From NCBI GenBank assembly GCA_934589225.1, contig CAKTNS010000070.1:1-7622 (forward strand): a DNA stretch of 7,622 nt, given 5' to 3'. Every line of letters begins with the position of its first letter. Position 1 is the first letter of the stretch. The position numbers were made by a program, and so were the translations under genes. The notes beneath the pieces were generated by a model. That model worked only from the letters and a program-made list of their open reading frames with translations. It was not told the origin of the DNA and made no database searches. Shown piece by piece: positions 1 to 5,284 of the stretch. This DNA is from an uncultured Oscillospiraceae bacterium (lineage in GTDB: Bacteria; Bacillota; Clostridia; Oscillospirales; Oscillospiraceae).

Positions 1-24
1 TAACACATACTTGGTATAATCCAC
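1..24 (-). CDS. 5' end of an unidentified gene (first 8 codons only)
   Basis: A GTG start at 22-24 opens a frame reading MDYTKYVL before the window ends. The start is supported by a Shine-Dalgarno match (AGAAGGTGAT, 30-39), with AAGG nine bases from the GTG, and by a strong minus-strand promoter about 55 bases further upstream. Eight residues are too few to assign a family. A TTG directly before the GTG is an alternative start. That a gene starts here is inferred from signals rather than homology. Confidence 0.45.
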
Positions 25-54
25 CAAATATCACCTTCTTATCCTTTTTGTTAC

Positions 55-73
55 TCGTTTCGCTCCCAAACGA
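55..73 (-). promoter_or_regulatory. Small inverted repeat in the leader of the left-edge gene
   Basis: TCGTTT (55-60) and AAACGA (68-73) form a perfect 6-bp inverted repeat with a 7-base loop, just downstream of the predicted transcription start. It could be an operator or a leader hairpin. It has no T-run after it on the minus strand, so it is not a terminator. Confidence 0.3.
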
Positions 74-83
74 ATATGGCAAT

Positions 84-113
84 ATTATATCACATCTACG
101 ATAGAATTGTCCA
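84..113 (-). promoter_or_regulatory. Sigma-A-type promoter for the left-edge gene
   Basis: On the minus strand, -35 TGGACA (108-113) and a perfect -10 TATAAT (84-89) are separated by 18 bases. Transcription should begin near position 77, giving a leader of about 50 nt before the GTG start at 24. Confidence 0.6.
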
Positions 114-173
114 GAGCTGTCTTTGGCTATGGTATAAAATTGTGGGTAAAAGTTTCCGGGAATTCTTCCCCAT

Positions 174-205
174 AAAAAACCGCTGCCCCGTATCAGAGGC
201 AGCGG
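174..205 (-). terminator. Intrinsic terminator of ilvE
   Basis: CCGCTGCC (180-187) pairs with GGCAGCGG (198-205), giving an 8-bp GC-rich stem and a 10-base loop. On the minus strand it is followed directly by six Ts (A-run at 174-179). It lies about 65 bases past the ilvE stop codon. On the plus strand the stem lacks a good T-run, so it acts mainly leftward. Confidence 0.88.
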
Positions 206-271
206 CCTTGTTTCTCTGTTTTCAAATCGTCCCTTTGGAATGGGACTTTCCCTTTCTCCGGGACACAGTCC

Positions 272-1285
272 TCAGTCGATGACCATGAGCCAGCCCTCGG
301 GGGCCTCGACGGTGCCCATCTGAATGCCGGTCAGGGTATTGTAGAGCTTTTCCATGACCGGGCCCATACCGGCGTAGGTATATTCCCTGCCATGGTCCAC
401 GATTTTGCCCACGGGAGAAATGACCGCCGCGGTGCCGCACAGCCCCGCCTCGGCAAAATTCCCCAGCTCCTCCACACCGACGACCCGTTCCTGGACCTCC
501 AGCCCCAGGTAGTCCCGCGCCACCTGGATCATGGAGCGGCGGGTGATGGAGGGCAGAATGGTATCAGACTTGGGCACCACCAGCTTGCCCTCATCGGTGA
601 CAAAGAAGATGTTGGCGCCGCCGGTCTCCTCAATGTTCTGCCGGGTGGCGGAATCCACATACAGGTTCTCGTCATAGCCCTGCTCGTGGGCATCCACAAT
701 ATTATAAAGGCTCATGGCATAGTTCAGCCCCACCTTGATGTGGCCCGTCCCTCTGGGGGCCGCCCGGTCCAAATCCGAGACCCGCAGGGTCAAGGGCCGG
801 ACACCGCCCTTAAAATAAGGCCCCACCGGGGTTCCGAATACCCGGAACTGAAATTCATGGGCAGGCTTCACCCCGAGAACCGGGTCGATACCGAACATAT
901 AGGGCCGCAGATACAGACTGGCCCCGGAGCCGTAGGGCGGCACCCAGGCTATATTGGCCTTTACGGTCTGCCGGATGGCATCCAGAAAGCGCTCCTTGGG
1001 GAAGACGGGCATCCGCATTCTCCGGCAGGAATCCATCATCCGCTGGGCGTTCAGGTCCGGCCGGAAGCAAACCGTTTGCCCTCCGGCGGTGGTATAGGCC
1101 TTCATGCCCTCAAAAACCGTCTGGGCATATTGCAGCACGCAGGCGCACTCATTCATGGTAATGTTGGCGTCCGTCGTCAGCCCGCCTTCATCCCATGCCC
1201 CGTTCTTGAAATTTGAAACATACCGGGCATCCGTTTGCACATAGCCGAAGCCCAAATTGCTCCAGTCGATCTTTTTCTTCTCCAT
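272..1285 (-). CDS. ilvE: Branched-chain amino acid aminotransferase
   Basis: This PLP-dependent, fold-type IV transaminase interconverts leucine, isoleucine and valine with their 2-oxo acids, using 2-oxoglutarate/glutamate, in the cytoplasm. From the chosen ATG it is 337 aa, close to the usual length of the long (BCAT type II) form. Visible signatures are MNECACVLQYAQTVFEGMKA (44-63), RPYMFG (127-132), and GHIKVGLNYAMSL with the predicted Schiff-base lysine K184. The class-IV motif EETGGANIFFV starts at 219, and the C-terminus reads LTGIQMGTVEAPEGW. An in-frame extension to 1411 is rejected because it runs back through the promoter. ATG at 1285 (MEKKKIDW) matches the family start. ATG at 1291 is also possible, because AGGAG sits 4 nt from it and 10 nt from 1285. 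The gene is monocistronic, with its own promoter and terminator, and has no T-box leader. Confidence 0.96.
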   Translation of the reverse strand: MEKKKIDWSNLGFGYVQTDARYVSNFKNGAWDEGGLTTDANITMNECACVLQYAQTVFEGMKAYTTAGGQTVCFRPDLNAQRMMDSCRRMRMPVFPKERFLDAIRQTVKANIAWVPPYGSGASLYLRPYMFGIDPVLGVKPAHEFQFRVFGTPVGPYFKGGVRPLTLRVSDLDRAAPRGTGHIKVGLNYAMSLYNIVDAHEQGYDENLYVDSATRQNIEETGGANIFFVTDEGKLVVPKSDTILPSITRRSMIQVARDYLGLEVQERVVGVEELGNFAEAGLCGTAAVISPVGKIVDHGREYTYAGMGPVMEKLYNTLTGIQMGTVEAPEGWLMVID

Positions 1286-1318
1286 GGTCATGCAGCTCCT
1301 CTGCTTTAGGATTGCACC

Positions 1319-1347
1319 ATGGTAGCACATTTTGCAAGAAATTTCAA
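1319..1347 (-). promoter_or_regulatory. Promoter of ilvE
   Basis: On the minus strand, -35 TTGAAA (1342-1347), a 17-base spacer and -10 TACCAT (1319-1324) are preceded by an extended -10 TGC. The predicted start near 1312 leaves a leader of only about 20-27 nt, too short for a T-box or an attenuator. Control by branched-chain amino acids would therefore have to act at this promoter. Confidence 0.55.
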
Positions 1348-1486
1348 TAGGAATTTCATCTGTGGCGGATATTTTTCTGTACGCACCCATAAACAGCCTG
1401 GTATTCTGCACGAGCCCTTTCTTATTTGAAACTATTTCCTTTTAGAATTGCACAATGAGATTTTCACAGCCGCATCTACTCCACGG

Positions 1487-1513
1487 AAAACGCCTCCCGA
1501 TTTGGGAGGCGTT
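1487..1513 (-). terminator. Terminator-like hairpin downstream of the ABC ATPase remnant
   Basis: AACGCCTCCC (1489-1498) pairs with GGGAGGCGTT (1504-1513), a perfect 10-bp stem with a 5-base loop. On the minus strand it ends in TTTT (1487-1490). On the plus strand the tail is TTAAAA, a poorer match. It probably ended the transcript of the degraded gene at 1568-1870 and now shields the ilvE promoter from read-through. Confidence 0.65.
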
Positions 1514-1521
1514 AAAATGGG

Positions 1522-1566
1522 GCTAGGGAACTTTTTGATGGAATAATCGCTAAAAAGTTCCCTAGC
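1522..1566. repeat. Perfect 15-bp inverted repeat, palindromic intergenic element
   Basis: GCTAGGGAACTTTTT (1522-1536) is exactly complementary to AAAAAGTTCCCTAGC (1552-1566), with a 15-base spacer. The right arm ends two bases before the stop codon of the ABC ATPase remnant on the minus strand. No T-run follows on either side, because the Ts are inside the stem, so it is not a standard terminator. A dispersed palindromic (REP/MITE-like) element or a scar of a mobile element is possible. Copy number cannot be judged from one window. Confidence 0.6.
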
Positions 1567-1567
1567 T

Positions 1568-1870
1568 TCAAATGTCTTGACGCATTTCTATTGCTCGTGG
1601 TGCGGCAGTCAAAGAAGAATGGGAAATCCAGGTCATAGAAACCCGGTCGTCCCGGAGGAAGCCCTCCTTGATTTCCGCGGCACAGCCCTGGGGGATGCCC
1701 GCAAAGGGTTCGTCCAGAAGGAGGATGGATTTCCGCTGGGCCAGCAGCCGAAGCAAGGCCTTCACGATTTCCATCTGGGGCACCAGGACCTGCCTTCCCA
1801 GGGCCTTATAACGGTGGAAGGAGGCGATATGGGACACTAAAAATTTTTTACTGATCGACTTGTGCGGCAA
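1568..1870 (-). pseudogene. Remnant of an ABC transporter ATP-binding protein
   Basis: The frame encodes about 100 aa whose middle resembles the second half of an ABC ATPase. ALLRLLAQRKSILLLDEPFAG carries the Walker B LLLDEP, and TWISHS looks like the H-loop region with its switch histidine. The Walker A P-loop half is absent, and the place of the LSGGQ signature is degenerate (LVPQMEIV). The frame is closed by a TGA at 1898-1900. It has no ATG at its beginning, only TTG at 1870, and no convincing ribosome binding site. It therefore looks like a truncated, decaying fragment and not a working ATPase. The transporter's substrate cannot be told. It follows the TraX-like gene on the same strand by about 40 nt. 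Confidence 0.55.
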
Positions 1871-1908
1871 ACCGCTCTGCTGGACAATCTCTTGATTTCA
1901 GATACAGC

Positions 1909-2760
1909 CTAACGCACCCAAAGGAATTCAATAACTGCGATGATATACCGGTGCAAGGGGTAATAGCAGTAGAAAAAAGCCTTCTTTTCAGCCCCCCGCT
2001 CTCCATTATAAAGCAGCAGGATGGGAATTGCCAAAAGCATAAATATTTGAGGGCCGGAGAAGAATGGACTCATTGGAGTGGAATGGCACAGCGCTTCCAG
2101 CTGCCTGCTTTGCGAAAGCAGCGCCGCCAGGCCGATGACAGAAAGCTTTTGCCACTTGGCCCTCAAAAAGTACAGCAGAATTCCCATCAGGATCACTACC
2201 GGTGTTTCCTCTGCGATATACGGGCTGTGAAGGACGCTTTCAAACAACTCGCCGCCCAGTCTGCTTGCACCACTGATTGGCCCCAGCAGTCCAAGGAAGA
2301 GGAAATGAACCAAGACCGTTGCCCCAATCCCGGCTACTCCGTCAACCGTTTCCCGTACAGCTCTGTGGGAAACCCCATACATGATTTTTTCAATCAGCAC
2401 GATGTAGAGACCGGTGTAGAAATAGGTAAACAGGATATTGTTGTGCCGGAAAACGCCCACGGTATTTCCGGTACACAGGTTGGTGACCGTGGTAAACAGG
2501 CCGACCCCCACGGCGGCAATGTACAGTCTCAGGAGAAATCTGGACTTGCTCCGGGTGTAATGGACGCTTTCCGCAAGCATATAGAGGAAGAGCGGCAGTG
2601 CGATTCTCCCCAGATATTCCAATTTCACGGAGAACGGGGGAACAAAGGGAATCTCGTAGCCATAGGAAACAAGACTGCCCAGCGTCATGAAAAGTGCGCC
2701 GATAAACTTGATTTTGGTGGATGTGAGCCCTCGCTGCTGTTTCTTCATATGAATATACAT
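1909..2760 (-). CDS. TraX-family membrane protein (putative acyltransferase)
   Basis: A 283-aa polytopic protein with roughly seven to eight hydrophobic segments. TraX-like signatures visible are GLTSTKIKFIGALFMTLGSL (11-30), GRIALPLFLYMLAES (51-65) followed by HYTRSKSRFLLRL, YTGLYIVLIEKIMYG near 115-129, and the C-terminal YNGERG (251-256) and FFYCYYPLH (262-270). F-plasmid TraX is needed for N-acetylation of pilin. Chromosomal Firmicutes members are generally treated as membrane acyltransferases of unknown substrate. The ATG at 2760 is chosen because it overlaps the TGA of an upstream tail fragment (TGATG), a sign of translational coupling. GTG at 2763 or ATG at 2748 (MKKQQRG) are alternatives, since no well-placed Shine-Dalgarno decides. 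It is the second gene after the lipoprotein, on the same strand, and nothing conjugative is visible nearby. Confidence 0.82.
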   Translation of the reverse strand: MYIHMKKQQRGLTSTKIKFIGALFMTLGSLVSYGYEIPFVPPFSVKLEYLGRIALPLFLYMLAESVHYTRSKSRFLLRLYIAAVGVGLFTTVTNLCTGNTVGVFRHNNILFTYFYTGLYIVLIEKIMYGVSHRAVRETVDGVAGIGATVLVHFLFLGLLGPISGASRLGGELFESVLHSPYIAEETPVVILMGILLYFLRAKWQKLSVIGLAALLSQSRQLEALCHSTPMSPFFSGPQIFMLLAIPILLLYNGERGAEKKAFFYCYYPLHRYIIAVIEFLWVR

Positions 2761-2810
2761 CACCTACTCGTTACATTGATTACGCTGCCGTCTACAGCAT
2801 TGCCGCCACC
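2760..2810 (-). pseudogene. Orphan C-terminal tail of a second copy of the lipoprotein gene
   Basis: Between the lipoprotein stop codon and the TraX-like start, another frame reads GGNAVDGSVINVTSR and then TGA. The resident lipoprotein ends VNAVDGSVINIINE. Nine residues (NAVDGSVIN) are identical, although six of the nine codons differ synonymously (for example TCT against AGC for Ser). That pattern indicates a diverged homologous coding sequence, not a recent slip duplication. The TGA (2760-2762) shares one base with the TraX ATG, as expected for the original translationally coupled gene. GC of this stretch is about 58 %, like the TraX-like gene and unlike the lipoprotein gene. An ATG at 2817-2819 could make it a 19-codon micro-ORF, but remnant is the simpler reading. 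Confidence 0.6.
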
Positions 2811-2811
2811 A

Positions 2812-4314
2812 TTATTCATTTATGATATTAATGACAGAACCATCAACAGCATTAACAATCAGAAGGGTCTGCTCTTCATCCCTCGTGCTAAAATATAACG
2901 ATCCGCTATCTTTTCCAATATAATCAACGCAACCTTTCACATGCAGCGCCGGAAGGTAGTAATAGCTTTCGTCTGTATTGGGCACCTTTGCTCTTGTTAA
3001 CCCATATTCCAGGGACGAAAGCTCCACTTTGCACAAAACAGGTTCAGATATCGTATCAGCGATTTCTCCAAATCCATAGGAATAATAGTCAGATAAAGAT
3101 AATTGGTCTTTTACTGTCATAAGGAGTTCTTCAACAGGCATGGTGGATGCACGTTCAGCAACAATCTCTTGGACATCAACCGGTGAAAAGAGTGAAAAGC
3201 TGATCAAATCACCATTTGCAGAGAACGCAAAATTTGCATCCGTCAAATAGTAATTCGATGCACATGCAGCTTTACTTTTCAAATCGTTGAGCTGCATTCT
3301 TCGAACTGCCGGTACGCCCTCAAAAACAGGGACTGCACCAACATTGATCGTGTATTCCATAGCGTCCCCATCACGGACTTCTTCCACAGCCGCCTGGTCC
3401 ACTTTCCAATCCCCAAGCCCCATTCTGTCTAAGATGGTCTGTGCCTTGTTTTGAACTGCCTCTATCTGATTTTCGGTAGGGCTATCCGTGCGAAGCTTTT
3501 CAGCCTTCATCAGCTCATAGTCTATATAACGGGGAGCATCATAAACAGGATTGGCATAGATGTTATTTAATTTGTAATCGTTATTGTTTCTTGTTGCTGC
3601 TTGAAAACTGTAAAAAAAATCGCCGACCTTTGTCCACGCTTGAATCTCCCGGTTCTCATTCTCGGTGTCCGCATTTTCCGGATTCTCTGTGCCATAAATG
3701 TAATGGGAACTACTCTGGAATGTCCAATGGCATTTTTCCCGAAAGTCACCGCTTGGTGCATTGGGATAGACGGACAGCGTTAAATACTCCATGTAGGATC
3801 GAATCGTATCTGCATCATCTTGCAAGTCCCCACTCTGATCTCCAAAAAGTTCGCGTACTGCCGCTTCTGTTGTATAAGGGGACCAGCGGGTGATCTGTTG
3901 CTGGATCTCCTCTTTGGAATATCGCATATTCATTGCGGGTTCCGCTTCCCAAAACAGTGCATGATCCCCATATAAGGCCTGTGCCGCACGCTTCGCATCG
4001 TCTTCCGTAAGAAAATGTGGTGCAACTTTTACGATTGGCATATCTGCCGCTGTAAGGGCTTGATTGATACAAAATGTAAATTCCACACTTCTATCTGTGC
4101 TTGTAAAAACATCGTTGCTAACGATTTGCTGCGCAGCATCAATATTCTTCTTTTCCCCTGAAGAATTTGCTGTAGCAATGTCAAAAGATTCATCCTTTTT
4201 GACAACTACAACCTCTTGGTTTGGTTTCGCCTGGCACGCGCTAATCATGATACAGGTGAAAACCATCGCATACAGTCCAAACCTCTTTTTTGCTATTTTA
4301 CTTATATGTTTCAT
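2812..4314 (-). CDS. Secreted lipoprotein, DUF6034-like
   Basis: A 500-aa protein with a lipoprotein signal peptide: basic N-terminus (MKHISKIAKKRFG), hydrophobic core, and lipobox ISAC with the lipidated cysteine at C27. The rest is soluble and should be anchored on the outer face of the membrane. The family guess (DUF6034-like, common in gut Clostridia, function unknown) rests on the layout: a leader ending CQAKPNQEVVVVKKD, then a helical segment around TEDDAKRAAQALYGDHALFW, then β-rich repeats. The start is well supported, with AGGAGA at 4323-4328, seven or eight bases from ATG. It is the first gene of an operon with the TraX-like protein. Its GC (about 32-47 % in samples) is clearly below both neighbours, and a relic tail of another copy lies after its stop. 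Both suggest the gene replaced an earlier allele or paralogue. No enzymatic motif is seen. Confidence 0.85.
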   Translation of the reverse strand: MKHISKIAKKRFGLYAMVFTCIMISACQAKPNQEVVVVKKDESFDIATANSSGEKKNIDAAQQIVSNDVFTSTDRSVEFTFCINQALTAADMPIVKVAPHFLTEDDAKRAAQALYGDHALFWEAEPAMNMRYSKEEIQQQITRWSPYTTEAAVRELFGDQSGDLQDDADTIRSYMEYLTLSVYPNAPSGDFREKCHWTFQSSSHYIYGTENPENADTENENREIQAWTKVGDFFYSFQAATRNNNDYKLNNIYANPVYDAPRYIDYELMKAEKLRTDSPTENQIEAVQNKAQTILDRMGLGDWKVDQAAVEEVRDGDAMEYTINVGAVPVFEGVPAVRRMQLNDLKSKAACASNYYLTDANFAFSANGDLISFSLFSPVDVQEIVAERASTMPVEELLMTVKDQLSLSDYYSYGFGEIADTISEPVLCKVELSSLEYGLTRAKVPNTDESYYYLPALHVKGCVDYIGKDSGSLYFSTRDEEQTLLIVNAVDGSVINIINE

Positions 4315-4315
4315 T

Positions 4316-4405
4316 TTAATTCTCTCCTAATGCTTCGTCCATCCACTTGCTTTGCATCTGCCTCATTGGGCCATTCATCCTTCCGGTATGGCTATCACCT
4401 CCCAT
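4316..4405 (-). other. Possible small ORF or relic upstream of the lipoprotein
   Basis: A 29-codon frame starts at ATG 4403-4405 (MGGDSHTGR...) or, shorter, at ATG 4376-4378 (MNGPMRQMQSKWMDEALGEN). It ends TAA one base before the lipoprotein ATG, so the lipoprotein's Shine-Dalgarno lies in its last codons. The longer start coincides with the predicted transcription start, so it would be leaderless. The shorter one has no well-spaced ribosome binding site. The frame stays open upstream back to a TAA near 4507. It may be the C-terminal tail of a gene that once preceded the lipoprotein, a leader peptide, or chance. I recognise no family. Confidence 0.2.
4394..4403 (-). promoter_or_regulatory. 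Orphan near-consensus Shine-Dalgarno sequence
   Basis: GGGAGGTGAT on the minus strand is a near-perfect anti-16S match. Eight bases after GGAGG the sequence is ATA, not a start codon, and the ATA frame (ATA CCG GAA GGA TGA) stops after four codons. It may be the ribosome binding site of a lost start, or it may pair with the mRNA leader to affect translation. Confidence 0.35.
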
Positions 4406-4412
4406 TGGCCAC

Positions 4413-4441
4413 AAAATAGCATGTCTTTTTTTACTTTTCAA
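4413..4441 (-). promoter_or_regulatory. Promoter of the lipoprotein/TraX operon
   Basis: On the minus strand, -35 TTGAAA (4436-4441), a 17-base spacer and -10 TATTTT (4413-4418) are preceded by an extended TGC. The predicted start is near 4406, giving a leader of about 90 nt before the lipoprotein ATG. Its -35 box lies about 62 bp from that of the divergent regulator promoter, so a regulator bound between them could affect both. Confidence 0.6.
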
Positions 4442-4487
4442 CTGCTCCAACAAAAATGCGGATTCTAAGCGCAAAATTGCTGATTTT

Positions 4488-4521
4488 TCCGTTCTTTACA
4501 GGTTTGACCCTGACCGTTAAC
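4488..4521 (+). promoter_or_regulatory. Candidate LytTR binding half-sites
   Basis: TCCGTTCTT (4488-4496) and ACCGTTAAC (4513-4521) each match the known LytTR half-site pattern [TA][AC][CA]GTTN[AG][TG] at eight of nine positions. They are direct repeats with starts 25 bp apart, a little more than the usual 21-22 bp of AgrA/ComE-type sites. The second lies between -35 and -10 of the regulator promoter, a position more typical of repression. This is suggestive only. Confidence 0.3.
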
Positions 4522-4532
4522 AATGCTAAAAT
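4504..4532 (+). promoter_or_regulatory. Promoter of the two-component regulator operon
   Basis: -35 TTGACC (4504-4509), a 17-base spacer and -10 TAAAAT (4527-4532) with an extended TGC make one of the best promoter matches in the window. Transcription should begin near 4539-4540, about 45 nt before the regulator ATG. Confidence 0.7.
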
Positions 4533-4570
4533 AGGCTTACGGTGTTGCGAACCACCGCAAGCCTATTTTT
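4528..4570 (+). repeat. Long dyad overlapping the regulator's -10 box and leader
   Basis: AAAATAGGCTT (4528-4538) pairs with AAGCCTATTTT (4559-4569). After one A/C mismatch, CGGTG (4540-4544) pairs with CACCG (4553-4557), leaving an 8-base loop. The shape, with TTTTT at 4566-4570, is that of an intrinsic terminator, and the ribosome binding site of the regulator follows at once. The left arm contains most of the -10 box, however, so RNA made from the promoter at 4504-4532 would carry only the small inner hairpin. It may be an operator, or a terminator for transcripts arriving from further upstream. Confidence 0.55.
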
Positions 4571-4584
4571 ATGAGGTATATCAG

Positions 4585-5283
4585 ATGAAAATTTTGATCT
4601 GCGATGATGAACAGACTTATCTGAACACGCTGGAATTTCATATTGACGCATATATGAAGAAGCATCACATCCCCTGCGCCATTACAGCGGCGGTGGATCC
4701 TGTTCCCATTGCGCAAGGCGAGACCGCGTTTGACCTTGCGTTCCTGGACATCCAGATGCCGGGCTTCGATGGCATCACATTGGCAAAGGAGCTGCGGCGG
4801 CGTAATCCAAAGCTGGCACTGTTCTTTGTGACCAATTATGACTGCTATCAGGACGAGGCCATGGACCTCCGGGCTTTTCGATTCTTTGAGAAGCCTTTTG
4901 ACGCCGATCGGCTGTATGCAGGTCTGGACAAGGCTATGGAATATATCGACGGAGCCTATGTGGACCTTTTTCTTTCCGAAAATCGTGCGATACAGCGCGT
5001 GATCGCGGACGATATTCTCTATGTGACGCGGGACGGCAGACGGGCCAGTGTGGTTACTCCGGAAAAGACATATTCCACCGCCGACAAATTTGATGATCTT
5101 TGCGAAAAGCTCCCCCAGCTGTTCTTCTACCCCGTCCACAAGTCCTTTTTCGTCAACCTCCACCATGTTGACCGCTACACCTATGGGGAACTGCTTCTCA
5201 CCGACGGAACCAAAATTCCCATTGCACCCAGGAGGCAATCCGCGTTTCATAAATTCTGGTTTGAGTATTTACGGAGGAAATAA
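4585..5283 (+). CDS. LytTR-family response regulator
   Basis: A 232-aa cytoplasmic DNA-binding response regulator of the AgrA/LytR type. The receiver domain spans about 1-120, with acidic pocket D7/D8, phosphoacceptor D55 in FLDIQMP, T83 and K103 (FEKPF). The LytTR DNA-binding domain follows at about 128-230, with ILYVTRDGR and the signature FYPVHKSFFVNLHHVDRY. The ATG at 4585 is chosen over the 43-residue extension to 4456 because the receiver β1 strand (MKILICDDE) begins there. GAGGT sits seven bases upstream, and the extension would cross the promoter. The kinase gene follows after one base. Expected role: phosphorylated by that kinase, it binds direct repeats near target promoters, plausibly the divergent region 4406-4540. 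Confidence 0.95.
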   Translation: MKILICDDEQTYLNTLEFHIDAYMKKHHIPCAITAAVDPVPIAQGETAFDLAFLDIQMPGFDGITLAKELRRRNPKLALFFVTNYDCYQDEAMDLRAFRFFEKPFDADRLYAGLDKAMEYIDGAYVDLFLSENRAIQRVIADDILYVTRDGRRASVVTPEKTYSTADKFDDLCEKLPQLFFYPVHKSFFVNLHHVDRYTYGELLLTDGTKIPIAPRRQSAFHKFWFEYLRRK

Positions 5284-5284
5284 T

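Noticed and set aside
392..1216. 274-codon open frame on the plus strand
   Set aside because: It lies wholly antisense to ilvE, is rich in Pro/Gly/His/Arg as expected of a GC-rich shadow frame, and matches no family.
1286..1411. 42-residue N-terminal extension of ilvE
   Set aside because: It begins with GTG, has no family counterpart and runs through the predicted promoter at 1319-1347.
1292..1567. T-box or other riboswitch upstream of ilvE
   Set aside because: The predicted transcript leader is only about 20-27 nt, and no T-box elements or antiterminator are seen. The hairpins at 1487-1566 lie upstream of the promoter.
1951..2898. 315-codon open frame on the plus strand
   Set aside because: It is antisense to the TraX-like gene and the end of the lipoprotein, with no ribosome binding site or recognisable domain.
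4456..4584. 43-residue N-terminal extension of the response regulator
   Set aside because: It includes the promoter and dyad; the receiver domain starts at MKILICDDE with its own ribosome binding site.
4537..5250. 237-codon minus-strand frame over the response regulator
   Set aside because: It is the shadow of a clear LytTR regulator and starts inside that gene.
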